Shown: positions 1 through 9,336, numbered from the stretch's first letter. The stretch is 59,381 nt of DNA from Collinsella sp944321445 (GCF_030371825.1 NZ_JAUDDM010000012.1); one strand, 5' to 3'. Numbers and translations: made by a program. Notes: generated by a model not told the origin, from the letters alone.

Positions 1-8
1 CTTTCTTA

Positions 9-66
9 CCCCCCCCCCCCCCCCCCCCCCCTCCCGGGGGGGGGGGGGGGGGGGGGCCCCCCCCGG
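9..66. repeat. Homopolymer C/G tract at window start
   Basis: About 23 C, then T, CCC, 21 G, 8 C and GG. Nothing else in the window resembles it. The likeliest explanation is a contig end or sequencing artefact, because long G runs are a common read-end error. A real slippage-prone tract beside an intergenic repeat cannot be excluded from sequence alone. Confidence 0.7.
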
Positions 67-150
67 CCAACGGGGCCTCTCCCACCCCCGTCCCCAGAGG
101 CGCCAAAGTGGCGCGTGGCACCCCCGTCCCCAGAGAGGACACCCAGGGAG
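67..150. repeat. G/C-rich interspersed repeat, copy 1
   Basis: Contains two copies of the motif CCCCCGTCCCCAGAG and a GGCGCCAAAGTGGCGC hairpin. About 60 bases match the block at 3487-3570 closely. It lies just downstream of the HAD gene on the minus strand. The same motif recurs at 3436-3612, 20344-20465, 34064-34097 and 38138-38232, always between genes, so this is a dispersed repeat family rather than coding DNA. Confidence 0.75.
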
Positions 151-155
151 GAAAA

Positions 156-971
156 CTAGATGAGGTGGAAGTGCTCGAGGGCGGTGGCTACGCCATCGTG
201 CTCTACGGGGTCGGTGATGTAGGCGGCTTCCGACTTTACGGAATCGAGGGCGTTGCCCATGGCCACGGGAGTCTCGACGGCGCGCAGCATGGGCAGGTCG
301 TTTTCCGAATCGCCGAATGCAAAGGTTCCCTGAATGCTGTGGCCCAGCACCTCGAGCGTGTGGCGCACGCCTTCGCCCTTGTCGATGCCCACCGGAGCGG
401 CCTCCCCTGCCCCAACGCCCAGGTTGTACAGGCCATAGCTCGCCCTGAGCTCGCCATCCATCTGCCCGACCCGGCGAATCGCGTCGCCATGATACGAGAA
501 CTTGCTGAAGCGCAGATCGGTCTTCGCACGCAGGTCGGCCATGGAGCGCACTACCGGCGCGTCGAACATGGTGAAGGGGTTTGGGCCTTCCGGCACGAGC
601 GCCGCGCAATTCTCCGAACCCTCGAACATCACCGGAATATTGCGCTCCACCAGCCATGACACCGTATCTTTGAGCAAGTTCTCGTCGATGGTGCGCTCGT
701 AGACCTTTTTGCCGTCGATGATGAGGCAGGCGCCGGCGAGCGTCACAAGGCCGGTGGGATTGAGCGCCATGAGGCCCTCGTTCACCAGCGTGCGCGGGCG
801 ACCGGTGCAGATGAACGTCTTGTGCCCGCGCTCGCGCAGGTGCCGAAACGCGTCGAACGTGCGATCCGTCGGGCGCGCCCAGATGACCGTATCGCCCACG
901 TTGGCCCCCGGACTGTGATAGATGAGGGTTCCATCGATATCGAAAAACAATACAGCGGACGTCTGATCCAT
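156..971 (-). CDS. Cof-type HAD-superfamily phosphatase
   Basis: 271 residues. HAD motif I is FFDIDGTL near the N-terminus, in which the first Asp is the family nucleophile. Motif II lies in the FICTGRP stretch, and the C-terminal GDSENDLPML is motif IV, which binds Mg2+. The length and the cap between motifs II and III fit the Cof/type IIB class, which removes phosphate from sugar phosphates, nucleotides or cofactors; the substrate cannot be read from sequence. An ATG at 971 is preferred to the upstream ATG at 1118 because it is preceded by AGGGAAGG and starts just before motif I. It is divergent from rlmKL. Confidence 0.88.
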   Translation of the reverse strand: MDQTSAVLFFDIDGTLIYHSPGANVGDTVIWARPTDRTFDAFRHLRERGHKTFICTGRPRTLVNEGLMALNPTGLVTLAGACLIIDGKKVYERTIDENLLKDTVSWLVERNIPVMFEGSENCAALVPEGPNPFTMFDAPVVRSMADLRAKTDLRFSKFSYHGDAIRRVGQMDGELRASYGLYNLGVGAGEAAPVGIDKGEGVRHTLEVLGHSIQGTFAFGDSENDLPMLRAVETPVAMGNALDSVKSEAAYITDPVEHDGVATALEHFHLI

Positions 972-1116
972 GGCGACCTTCCCTGCAGATAAGCAGCTGA
1001 TTCGAGGTTTTTCACTCCGGTATTGTACTGCGTGTGGGCGCGCGCGGAACGGTTGACAAAACGCGGCGGCATCGTTGTCATAATGGGGAAACGACCGATG
1101 CTGCGAGAGGTTTGAC

Positions 1117-3420
1117 ATGGAGTTTTACGCCAGCTGTCCCGAGGGTTTTGAGACGGCGCTTGCCGAGGAGCTGCGCGCGCTGGGAACGCCGCGCGTGCGC
1201 CGGCTGAAGGGCCGCGTGGCGTTTGAGGGCACGGCGGCGGACGCGGAACGCGTGTGCCTGTGGTCGCGCTTGGCAAGCCGTGTGTTTGCGTTGCTGGGGC
1301 GTTTCGCCTGCCGCGATGCAAACGATTTGTATAACGAAACCTATGCGCTGCCCTGGGAACGCATGCTGCGGCGCGGTTCGACCATCGCAGTGTCTGCGCG
1401 CGGCGTGAACGACAACCTGCGCAATACTCATTACTCGGCGCTGCAGGTAAAGGATGCCGTTTGCGATCGTCTGGCGGACGAGACTGGCGCGCGTGCGGAT
1501 GTGGACACCGACGACCCGGACGCGCGGATTCTGCTTTCGCTGCGCGGTGAGCGGGCAAGTTTGCATTTGGATCTTTCCGGCGAGCCGCTCTTTCGCCGGC
1601 TTCCGCGCGAGGCGACTCGTCCGGGCGCGGCGGACGTGCTGCGCCCGGACTATGCGGCGCTCGCGTTGTCGCAGGCAGGATGGGGCGCGGCGTGCCATGC
1701 CGGCAAAGGTCGCCCCGTGCTCATCGACGTGCGCTGCGGCGGAGGCGGCGTGCTATTGGAAGCCGCCTCGGTGGCGCTCAACCGCGCGCCCGGCATTGCT
1801 CGCAAGAAATGGGGATTTACCTGCTGGAACGAGCATGATTCCTCCGCATGGGAACAGCTGGTTGCCGAGGCGCACGAACGGGCGGATGCAGCTGCGTCAG
1901 CACCATCGGGCGCGCGCATCGTCGCCACCGACACGGACGGGCGGGCGCTTTCCCTTGCTCGCCGCGTGCTGAAAGCCGCCGGCTTGGACCACAACGTGAT
2001 TTTTGCGCAGCCTTCCGCAGACAAGATCGCACCCAAGCTGGGGCTGCATCCGGGGCGGGGCGGCGCCGGTATTGGCGCGGGCGCGATCGTGGTCGACATG
2101 CTGACCACGGCGCTTTCCGACGTCAACCCAGTGCTCACGCTCGTCGACGACCTGCGCGAGACCCCGGGCCTGGAGGGCCTGCCGGTTGTGGCGCTCACCC
2201 GCGACAAACTGATCGATCGCGCGCTGGGCGGTCGTCCCGCATTCGAGGCACGCATAATGCCACATAACGAAGAGGCTCGTCTGGCGACGTTTTTGGCACA
2301 TGACGGCGCGAGCGGAACCGTGCGTGACGAGGCGCTCGGAGACGCGCCCGCATCCTCGGCGGGCCGGGCGCGTGCCACGGTAGACGTGGGTGACGGCCAG
2401 CAGGTTCCCGTGCTCGTGCCGGAGTCCGACCAGTTTGCCGCGCGCCTGCGCAAGGTCGCGCGCACGCGGCGCAAATGGGCGAAGCGGGCCGGCGTGACAT
2501 GCTACCGCGTGTACGATGCGGACCTTCCCGACTATTCCGCAGCTATTGACCTGTACGAGGGGAGCGCTGCGACGCCGGGACGCTGGCTTGTGATTGCGGA
2601 ATATGCGGCACCCAAGTCGGTCGATGCGGCGCTCGCGCAGGCACGCTTCCTGGATATTCTCGCCATTGCGCCGCGCGTGCTGGGCGTCGAGAGCGACCAC
2701 GTTGCCGCCCGTTCGCGCACGCGCTCGCGCGGTGGCTCGCAGTATGCCAACGCCGGATCGAGGCGCGGCGGCGGACGTTCCGAAAAGCAGCCGGACGTGC
2801 TCATTCAAGAGGGCGGGCTTACGTTCTCTGTTAACTTCAACGACTATCTTGATACGGGCATTTTCCTGGACCATCGCGTCACGCGCGGGATGGTACGCGA
2901 CCTCGCCGCGGGCTGCGGACAGTTTTTGAACCTGTTTGCCTACACGGGCACGGCGACCTGCTACGCCGCAGCGGGCGGAGCAAAGGGCACCACGACGGTG
3001 GACATGTCGAACACCTACCTCGATTGGGCGCGCCGCAACATGGAGCAAAATGGCTTCACAGGGCGCGCGCACCGCTTCGTGCGCGCCGACGTGCTGGCGT
3101 GGATTGCACAGCAGCGCCGCACGAACTATCGATGGGACCTCATCTTCTGCGATCCTCCGACGTTTTCCAATTCGTCCAAGATGGGCGAGCGCACGTGGGA
3201 CGTGCAGCGCGACCATGTGGAGCTGCTCGACAACCTGGTTCACCTGCTGACTCCCGGCGGACAGGCGGTGTTCTCGTGCAACTTGCGCACGTTCAAGCCG
3301 GATTGGGAGGCGCTCGAGCGGCTGGGGATCGACCTCGAGGACATCTCGGAACAGACCATTCCGGAGGATTTCGCACGCAACAAGCGCATTCACCGCTGCT
3401 ACATCGTGCGCAGACGGTAG
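1117..3420 (+). CDS. rlmL: Bifunctional 23S rRNA guanine methyltransferase RlmKL, N-terminal active site degenerate
   Basis: 767 residues: THUMP region (about 1-160), RlmL-type methyltransferase half (about 160-400) and RlmK half (about 420-767). In E. coli the fusion makes m2G2445 and m7G2069 in 23S rRNA. The RlmK half is canonical, with FLNLFAYTGTA and CDPPTFSNSSKM. The RlmL half aligns (RAPG, KWGF, W-x-EHD are present), but its SAM motif, normally DPMCGSGT, reads DVRCGGGG at 204-211, and the catalytic NPPYGER is replaced by a stretch starting VDMLTTA at 326. The frame is open throughout, so this is divergence and not a frameshift. Start ATG with GAGAGG upstream. I infer that only the RlmK activity remains. 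Confidence 0.9.
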   Translation: MEFYASCPEGFETALAEELRALGTPRVRRLKGRVAFEGTAADAERVCLWSRLASRVFALLGRFACRDANDLYNETYALPWERMLRRGSTIAVSARGVNDNLRNTHYSALQVKDAVCDRLADETGARADVDTDDPDARILLSLRGERASLHLDLSGEPLFRRLPREATRPGAADVLRPDYAALALSQAGWGAACHAGKGRPVLIDVRCGGGGVLLEAASVALNRAPGIARKKWGFTCWNEHDSSAWEQLVAEAHERADAAASAPSGARIVATDTDGRALSLARRVLKAAGLDHNVIFAQPSADKIAPKLGLHPGRGGAGIGAGAIVVDMLTTALSDVNPVLTLVDDLRETPGLEGLPVVALTRDKLIDRALGGRPAFEARIMPHNEEARLATFLAHDGASGTVRDEALGDAPASSAGRARATVDVGDGQQVPVLVPESDQFAARLRKVARTRRKWAKRAGVTCYRVYDADLPDYSAAIDLYEGSAATPGRWLVIAEYAAPKSVDAALAQARFLDILAIAPRVLGVESDHVAARSRTRSRGGSQYANAGSRRGGGRSEKQPDVLIQEGGLTFSVNFNDYLDTGIFLDHRVTRGMVRDLAAGCGQFLNLFAYTGTATCYAAAGGAKGTTTVDMSNTYLDWARRNMEQNGFTGRAHRFVRADVLAWIAQQRRTNYRWDLIFCDPPTFSNSSKMGERTWDVQRDHVELLDNLVHLLTPGGQAVFSCNLRTFKPDWEALERLGIDLEDISEQTIPEDFARNKRIHRCYIVRRR

Positions 3421-3435
3421 CGGAACCGGGCGGCC

Positions 3436-3612
3436 AACCAAAAGGAACCGGGTGCCTTTTGGTCGGCCAGATCGGAACCTGTCCCCACAGAGGCCAAAGT
3501 GGCGTCTCCCACCCCCGTCCCCAGAGACGCCACAGTGGCGCGTGGCACCCCCGTCCCCAGAGAGGACAAAATGTCCCCTGGCACCCCCGTCCCCAGCGGG
3601 GACATTGCATGT
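3436..3612. repeat. Cluster of G/C-rich interspersed repeats, copy 2
   Basis: Three tandem CCCCCGTCCCCAG motifs, with small palindromes between them such as GGGGACAAAATGTCCCC-like and GGTGCCTTTTGG-like segments. It fills the gap between rlmKL and kup. A reading frame runs through it into kup, but the tripled PVPR-type peptide is repeat-derived. Confidence 0.8.
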
Positions 3613-3675
3613 TGGGGGGAAGCCTTGGATAATAGTGCTCTTAGGTACTGTCGTACTTTAGGAGAGACGAACGTT

Positions 3676-5724
3676 ATGGGTACTTCTGTTACCAAAGACG
3701 CAGACTCGTCATCTGCGCATTCATCCTCGCACTCCGAAATTCCCATTAGTATCGGGGCGATGCTGGTCACGCTGGGTGTGGTGTACGGCGACATCGGAAC
3801 GTCGCCCATGTACGTCACCAAGGCGCTGCTGGCGGGCAACGGCGGCATCATGTCCGTCAACGAGGAGTTTATCCTTGGCGCACTGTCGCTGGTTATCTGG
3901 ACGGTCACGCTGCTGACGACCGTCAAGTACGTGCTCGTGTCGCTGCGTGCCGACAACCACGGCGAAGGCGGCATCTTCGCTCTGTACAGCATTGTGCGCC
4001 GCGGCGCGAAATGGCTCATCATCCCGGCCATGCTGGGCGGATCGGCGCTGCTTGCCGACGGCGTGCTCACCCCCGCGGTGACCATCACCACGGCTATCGA
4101 AGGTTTGCGGACCATTCCGGAAGTCCACGCGATTATGGGCGATAACCAGCTGAACGTCGTGATCATCACGCTCATCATCGTGTGCGTTCTGTTCTTGGTC
4201 CAGCGCGCGGGAACCTCAAAGATCGGCCGCGCGTTCGGCCCGGTCATGACGTTCTGGTTCCTGTTCCTGGGCGTGAGCGGCCTGCTGCACGTGGTCGACA
4301 ACCTGGTGGTCCTCAAGGCCTTCAACCCCATTCGCGGCGTCATGTTCCTGTTCTCGCCCAACAACCACGCAGGCATCATGATTCTGGGCAGCTGCTTCCT
4401 GGCCACGACCGGTGCCGAGGCGCTCTATTCCGACATGGGCCACGTGGGCCGCGGCAACATCTACGCCACCTGGCCGTTCGTCAAGATCTGCCTGATTTTG
4501 TCGTACCTGGGCCAGGGCGCGTGGCTGCTGTCCAACGCGGGCAACGCCGAGCTGCTGTCCATCGCGGACCTCAACCCGTTCTTCCAGATGCTGCCTGACG
4601 TCATCCGCCCGTTTGGCGTCGTGCTTTCCACCTGCGCTGCCATCATCGCGTCGCAGGCGCTCATCACCGGCGCGTTCTCGCTGGTGTCTGAGGCGAGCGG
4701 CCTGGACCTCATGCCGCACATGCAGGTGTTCTACCCCGCCGAGACCAAAGGCCAGCTCTACATCCCCATGGTCAACAACGTCATGTGGGTCGGCTGCATC
4801 ATCGTCGTGCTGCTGTTCCAGTCTTCGGCGCACATGGAGGCGGCGTACGGTCTGGCCATCACCATCACGATGCTCTGCACCACGCTGCTGCTCTTCTTCT
4901 ACCTGCACAGCATCCGTCACGTGAAGGTCTTCCCCTTCATCTTCGTGGCATTCTTCGTGGCGCTTGAGGGCTTCTTCTTCATCTCGTCGCTCACCAAGTT
5001 CTTCCACGGCGGTTACTTCACCATCATGCTGGCCGCCCTCATCATGGCCATCATGGTGAGCTGGTACAACGGCAGCCGCGTGGAGCGTCGCCAGGCCAAC
5101 TTGCTGCCGCTGCACAACTACCTGGACCAGCTTGATCGCCTGCGCCATGACGAGACCTACGACAAGCTGTGCGACAACCTGGTGTACCTCACCAACAACC
5201 CGCGTCCGGACTACTTGGACCGCGACATCCTGTACTCGATCTTCGACAAGCACCCCAAGCGCGCGCAGGCGTATTGGTTCCTGAACGTGCAGGTTACCGA
5301 CGAGCCGTACACGTTTGAGTACTCGGTTGAGAACTTCGGCACCGACTACGTGTTTCGCGTGACGTTCTACCTGGGCTACAAGGTCAACCAGCGCGTGAAC
5401 GCCTACCTGCGCCAGGTCGTGAGCGAACTTTCGGCCTCGGGCGAGCTGCCGCCGCAGACGAGTGACTACTCGGTGTACAAGACGCCCGGCCCCATCGGCA
5501 GTTTCCGCTTCTGCATGGTGTACAAGACACTTGCGCCCGAGTCGGACGTCGAAGCGAGCGAGCGCACGGCCATCGCGCTCAAGTACGCGATTCGCCGCCA
5601 TGCGGGCTCGCCGGTGCAGTGGTACGGTCTGGAGAACTCCAGCGTCATCTACGAGTACGTGCCCCTGTTCACCAAGTTCAAGGCTGTCGATCACCTCACG
5701 AGGGTGTACCCAAAGCAGTCTTAG
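3676..5724 (+). CDS. kup: KUP-family potassium uptake transporter
   Basis: 682 residues, close to the usual 620-670 of Kup/HAK/KT proteins, which import K+ with H+ across the cytoplasmic membrane. YGDIGTSPMY, the family selectivity motif, lies in the first membrane helix. About twelve hydrophobic helices follow to residue 480 or so, then a cytoplasmic C-terminal domain of about 190 residues. ATG 3676 is chosen because GGAGAG precedes it at 3661 and the upstream frame runs into repeat DNA. It is monocistronic, ending at strong hairpins before the convergent nitroreductase. No riboswitch is recognisable upstream. Confidence 0.95.
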   Translation: MGTSVTKDADSSSAHSSSHSEIPISIGAMLVTLGVVYGDIGTSPMYVTKALLAGNGGIMSVNEEFILGALSLVIWTVTLLTTVKYVLVSLRADNHGEGGIFALYSIVRRGAKWLIIPAMLGGSALLADGVLTPAVTITTAIEGLRTIPEVHAIMGDNQLNVVIITLIIVCVLFLVQRAGTSKIGRAFGPVMTFWFLFLGVSGLLHVVDNLVVLKAFNPIRGVMFLFSPNNHAGIMILGSCFLATTGAEALYSDMGHVGRGNIYATWPFVKICLILSYLGQGAWLLSNAGNAELLSIADLNPFFQMLPDVIRPFGVVLSTCAAIIASQALITGAFSLVSEASGLDLMPHMQVFYPAETKGQLYIPMVNNVMWVGCIIVVLLFQSSAHMEAAYGLAITITMLCTTLLLFFYLHSIRHVKVFPFIFVAFFVALEGFFFISSLTKFFHGGYFTIMLAALIMAIMVSWYNGSRVERRQANLLPLHNYLDQLDRLRHDETYDKLCDNLVYLTNNPRPDYLDRDILYSIFDKHPKRAQAYWFLNVQVTDEPYTFEYSVENFGTDYVFRVTFYLGYKVNQRVNAYLRQVVSELSASGELPPQTSDYSVYKTPGPIGSFRFCMVYKTLAPESDVEASERTAIALKYAIRRHAGSPVQWYGLENSSVIYEYVPLFTKFKAVDHLTRVYPKQS

Positions 5725-5737
5725 CGCGCCGGGGGGC

Positions 5738-5818
5738 GCTCCCGGAGGTCTTCCTCCCGGGCGCGTCCTCGCCGCTGCGCGGCTGCGAAATGCGCCCGGG
5801 AGGAAGACCTCCGGGAGC
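5738..5818. repeat. Long perfect inverted repeat downstream of kup
   Basis: 27-bp arms at 5738-5764 and 5792-5818 are perfect reverse complements around a 27-base centre that begins GTCCTCGC and holds GCTGCGA. It begins 14 bases after the kup stop. The centre resembles that of the inverted repeat at 9337-9429 although the arms differ. Confidence 0.85.
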
Positions 5819-5857
5819 TTCGCGGGGCGTCTGTTCTCTACGCGGAGGGGAAGTTGG

Positions 5858-5882
5858 CGGGCCGGCTTTGCCGGCCCGTTTT
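5858..5882 (+). terminator. Intrinsic terminator of kup
   Basis: Nine-bp GC stem CGGGCCGGC / GCCGGCCCG around a TTT loop, followed by TTTT. Confidence 0.85.
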
Positions 5883-5888
5883 GTGTAT

Positions 5889-5946
5889 GTCCGGATCGCC
5901 CAAGCGTTGGCGCCCTTTCGGGCGCCTCCGCTTGGGCGATCCGGAC
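5889..5946. repeat. Second long inverted repeat between kup and the nitroreductase gene
   Basis: 18-bp perfect arms (5889-5906 and 5929-5946). The centre contains a further GGCGCC hairpin, so the whole 58 bases can fold. It lies between convergent genes and may block read-through in both directions. Confidence 0.8.
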
Positions 5947-6007
5947 GGGGTTTGGGTCGTCGCGGGACTTGGAATCCTGGGGGTTTGCTGGACTGTTTGC
6001 CTGGTGA

Positions 6008-6796
6008 TTACCAGTTTTGGAGCCAGAGTTCCATGGAGCGGGCCATTTCGGCCATGAAGGGTGAGGTGTGCTTGCGGGTGTAGATGTCGCGGACGCGGTC
6101 GCCGGGCTCGGTGGCGTGGGGACGGAACATGGCGTCCATCTCGGCTACCTGGGCGTCGAGGGTTGCGGCGTCGGCACGGCGGTAGCGCTCAGGCATCACG
6201 AGGTTCTCGGTGGGGTGCGGGGTCGCTGGGCGCTCCTTGGCGGGCTCACCTAGGATGAGCATGCACAGCGGAATCGTGTGCTCCGGCAGGTCCAGAAGCT
6301 CGCGCATCTCTTCGGCGTTTTCGATAACGTCACCGATGTAGCAGGTCCCCAGGCCCACGGCCTCGGCGGCGATCACGGCGTTTTGTGCTGCGATAACGGC
6401 ATCCTGTGCGGCGATGGCGAACTCCCCCAGCCCGGGCTCGCGGCGCGGTTGCTTGCCCGTGCGCTCGACGAATTCGGGCTCGAAGCAACCGATATGCTTG
6501 AACAGGTCGATCCATTTGCAGTAGTCGACCACAAAGATGAGGGCCCACGGCGCCTTGGCGATCATGGGCTGGTTGTCGCAGAGCACGGCAAGCCGGTCAA
6601 GCGTCTCCTGGCGGCGGATATCGATGATGGAGTACATCATCATGGCACCGGCCGACGGCGCACGCGACGCCGCATGCAGCACGGCCTCGCGCTGTTCGTC
6701 GGTGACCGGCGTGTTGGGCGCGAAGGCACGCGTCGAGCTGCGGTCGTCGATAAGCTGCAGAACGGACTGGTTCCACGGGGTTCCCGGAGCGGTCAT
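6008..6796 (-). CDS. Nitroreductase-family FMN oxidoreductase
   Basis: 262 residues. The N-terminal DDRSSTRAF and ASRAPSAG segments are the FMN-binding signature of the nitroreductase fold, and the later AVGLGTCYIGDV is the second conserved glycine-rich segment. Members reduce nitro groups, quinones or similar acceptors with NAD(P)H; this substrate is unknown. The start at 6796 is set by AAGGAGG seven bases upstream, and the longer frame to 6889 has no ribosome site. It is divergent from the LTA-synthase-like gene. Confidence 0.88.
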   Translation of the reverse strand: MTAPGTPWNQSVLQLIDDRSSTRAFAPNTPVTDEQREAVLHAASRAPSAGAMMMYSIIDIRRQETLDRLAVLCDNQPMIAKAPWALIFVVDYCKWIDLFKHIGCFEPEFVERTGKQPRREPGLGEFAIAAQDAVIAAQNAVIAAEAVGLGTCYIGDVIENAEEMRELLDLPEHTIPLCMLILGEPAKERPATPHPTENLVMPERYRRADAATLDAQVAEMDAMFRPHATEPGDRVRDIYTRKHTSPFMAEMARSMELWLQNW

Positions 6797-6839
6797 GATG
6801 CCTCCTTGAGTTCGCGCCTCTGCGCAATCTGTGCTCACC

Positions 6840-6865
6840 TTGTCGACTCGATAGAATCTCGACAA
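6840..6865. promoter_or_regulatory. Possible operator: TTGTCGA-N12-TCGACAA
   Basis: A 7-bp perfect inverted repeat lies 44 bases upstream of the nitroreductase start, in the divergent promoter region. Two half-sites about two turns apart suit a dimeric repressor. This is inference from symmetry only. Confidence 0.3.
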
Positions 6866-7114
6866 TCGCAAGGTACCATTAGCTTTCACAACAAAACGGA
6901 AAGCGCTGGATATGGCCGCGCTTAGGATGCACGCGTGCTCTCCGACGTTTTCCGCGAGCTAGCAGGGGAACTGGCGCGCATTGACCGTTGCTGCCTTCCG
7001 AAGCTTTTCGGAAGCAGGGTCATCGTACGCGGCAAATCTCCTGCCCTTCATCACGATACACCCGGGTCGCGGCGTTTGCTACCGGGAAGCGCCGCGCAAA
7101 AGGAGCTTACCATC
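6866..7114. other. Divergent intergenic region
   Basis: Together with 6797-6865 this is a 318-bp gap. It holds a 7-bp hairpin TTCCGAA-gctt-TTCGGAA (6996-7013), possibly a leader attenuator of the downstream gene. I see no tRNA, coding region or recognisable riboswitch. Confidence 0.4.
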
Positions 7115-9325
7115 ATGTTCGTCACCATCATCACGTGCATCGGCCTCGTGTGCTCGGCTCTTTCGGCGGCGTTCGCCATCCGAAGCGCCCGTCAAAACGA
7201 GCAGCGCATCCCCAAAACCGCCTTCGTGTGGGGCGCTGTCTTCATGCTGCTGCAGGCGTTTATCGCCGTGTGGTCGGGCATCGGCTTGGTCCAGGACGAC
7301 CCCATCTCCGCCGCAGCGTTCACGCTTGTGACCACGGCGTGCGCGGCAGCGAGCTTCAACCGCGTGGCCGTGCGCGAGCGCCTGCTCAAGTTCGTCGAGG
7401 CCGAGGGGCGCTTCCCCCACCCGCTGGCCGCCAGCGTGATCCTTATGCTTCTGGCCAGCGCGTTTACCGTACTGGGGCTCGAGGTTCCCTCCAACTACAA
7501 CATCGCGTGGATGTACCCGCTGTGCCTGCTGCTCGAGTTTGGCCTCGTCGCAGCTGTGCTGACCGGTGCGTACTTTATCTTCCAGCGCCGCGGCGGCGTT
7601 CCGGCGGCGCTCGCGCTCGTGCTGCACCTCATCGGTATCGCCGAGTACTTCGTCATCACCTTCAAGTCCATGCCCATCTCGCCGGGCGACCTCACCGCGC
7701 TCTCCACGGCTGCCGCGGTAGCCGGCACGGGCTACACCTACACGCTTTCGGCCTTCTGCCTCTACGGCATGGCGTTTGCGGCGCTGTCTATGATGCTGTC
7801 GCAGCTCGCGGGCCTGCTGCGTCCCGCGCGCGAAACGCGCAGCCGCCGCAGCCTGGTCATCAACCTGCTGGTGGGTCTCGCGCTCATCGGCGGCGTGGCG
7901 GCGCACGTCACGCTCCTCGACTACTATCACACGCTCAATATCCAGATCTACACCTGGCGCCCGCTTGAGAGCTACTACCGTCAGGGTTTCCTGCCGGCGT
8001 TCATCTCGGGCGCGCAGACCATCAAGCCGCCGCGTCCCGACGACTACAGCGTCGACGACGCCAAGGAACTGCTGGACGAGTACGCCGCGGCCTACGACGA
8101 GACCGCCGGCGCGACCGAGGACCGCACCGCTGCCGCCGCTCAGTTTCACGAGGAGAAGCCCACGGTCATCGCCGTGATGAACGAGACATTTTCTGACCTG
8201 TCCATCTACCAGCAGATGCACGCCGACTACACCGGCCCGAAGTTCTTCAAGAGCCTGCGTAACTGCCTGTCGCGCGGCAAGCTGTACGTGTCGGCCTACG
8301 GCGGCGGCACGGCCAACACCGAGTTCGAATTCCTCACGGGCAACTCCATGGCCAACCTGGGATCGGGCGTGTACCCCTACACCATCTATGACCTCATGGA
8401 GACCGAGAACCTGGCGCAGCAGTTCAAGGACCTGGGTTACGACACCACGGCCATGCACCCCAACCACGCCACGAACTGGAACCGCGAGAACGTGTACCAG
8501 GACTTCGGGTTTGACCAGTTCCTCGCTATCGAGGACTTTGAGGGCGCGGACACGCTGCGCGGCATGGTGACGGACCAGGCGACCTACGACAAGATTTTGG
8601 AGATGCTGGAGGAGAACAAGAACCCGCAGTTCATCTTCGATGTGACCATGCAGAACCACTCCGGCTACGACACAGGGCTCATCCCGCAGGAAAAGCGCGT
8701 CGACCTGCGCATCGACGGTATGAGCAACTCCGAGGTGAACGAATACGTGTCGCTCATCGAGGAGTCTGACCGCGCGCTCGAGTACTTCATCAACAAGCTT
8801 GAGCAGCTGGATCGCAAGGTGATCGTGGTGTTCTTCGGCGACCACCAGCCGTTCTTCCCCTCCACCTACAACGACCTGTGGTTCACCGATGAGGACGAGG
8901 CCATCCACCAGGAGCGCCTGTGGCAGACCAACTACATCATCTGGGCGAATTACGACGTCGCGGGCAACACGCAGGCCAACCAGAACGACGAGATGTCGAC
9001 GAATTACCTGGGTGCGGAGCTTATGCAGCTGATCGGCGCGCCGCTGACCGACTACCAGAAGGCGCTTGTGACGCTGCGCGATGCGCTGCCCGCCATCAAC
9101 ACGACCGGCTTCGAGGATTCCGAGAAGCTGTGGTACCTGGCGAGCGTTGAGGAGTCGGACGGCAACGAGTCGCTGCAGGCGGCGCTCGATGCGCGCAGCG
9201 ACTATGCGACGCTGCAGTACTACACGATGTTCGGCGATGGGAAGGACATCTACACCAAGCGCTACCAGTCCGCTGCCAACGAGACGGATCCCAACCTCGA
9301 CCCGGGGACCACGAAGATCAAGTAA
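7115..9325 (+). CDS. LTA-synthase-family membrane sulfatase-fold protein (glycopolymer phosphotransferase)
   Basis: 736 residues. About five membrane helices fill the first 280 residues, followed by an extracellular sulfatase/alkaline-phosphatase-fold domain. The nucleophile is expected in MNETFSD (Thr358), and GGGTANTEFEFLTGNSM, NHSGYD and FFGDHQPFF supply the usual metal and substrate positions. Family members such as LtaS transfer glycerol phosphate from phosphatidylglycerol to growing polymer outside the membrane. ATG 7115 follows AAAAGGAG, and the first helix begins at residue 2. No glycolipid or teichoic acid genes are adjacent, so the polymer is unknown. Confidence 0.87.
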   Translation: MFVTIITCIGLVCSALSAAFAIRSARQNEQRIPKTAFVWGAVFMLLQAFIAVWSGIGLVQDDPISAAAFTLVTTACAAASFNRVAVRERLLKFVEAEGRFPHPLAASVILMLLASAFTVLGLEVPSNYNIAWMYPLCLLLEFGLVAAVLTGAYFIFQRRGGVPAALALVLHLIGIAEYFVITFKSMPISPGDLTALSTAAAVAGTGYTYTLSAFCLYGMAFAALSMMLSQLAGLLRPARETRSRRSLVINLLVGLALIGGVAAHVTLLDYYHTLNIQIYTWRPLESYYRQGFLPAFISGAQTIKPPRPDDYSVDDAKELLDEYAAAYDETAGATEDRTAAAAQFHEEKPTVIAVMNETFSDLSIYQQMHADYTGPKFFKSLRNCLSRGKLYVSAYGGGTANTEFEFLTGNSMANLGSGVYPYTIYDLMETENLAQQFKDLGYDTTAMHPNHATNWNRENVYQDFGFDQFLAIEDFEGADTLRGMVTDQATYDKILEMLEENKNPQFIFDVTMQNHSGYDTGLIPQEKRVDLRIDGMSNSEVNEYVSLIEESDRALEYFINKLEQLDRKVIVVFFGDHQPFFPSTYNDLWFTDEDEAIHQERLWQTNYIIWANYDVAGNTQANQNDEMSTNYLGAELMQLIGAPLTDYQKALVTLRDALPAINTTGFEDSEKLWYLASVEESDGNESLQAALDARSDYATLQYYTMFGDGKDIYTKRYQSAANETDPNLDPGTTKIK

Positions 9326-9336
9326 CCGTGCCTCAC

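Noticed and set aside
1117..3420. Frameshift or pseudogene to explain the missing RlmL motifs
   Set aside because: The frame is open and flanking RlmL residues align in register, so substitution, not a shift, explains the loss.
3436..3612. Possible CRISPR array from the repeated CCCCCGTCCCCAG motif
   Set aside because: Repeats are too short, spacers irregular and repeat-like, and no cas genes are present.
3499..3675. N-terminal extension of Kup
   Set aside because: Encoded by the G/C-rich repeat (tripled PVPR peptide); the ATG at 3676 has a ribosome site.
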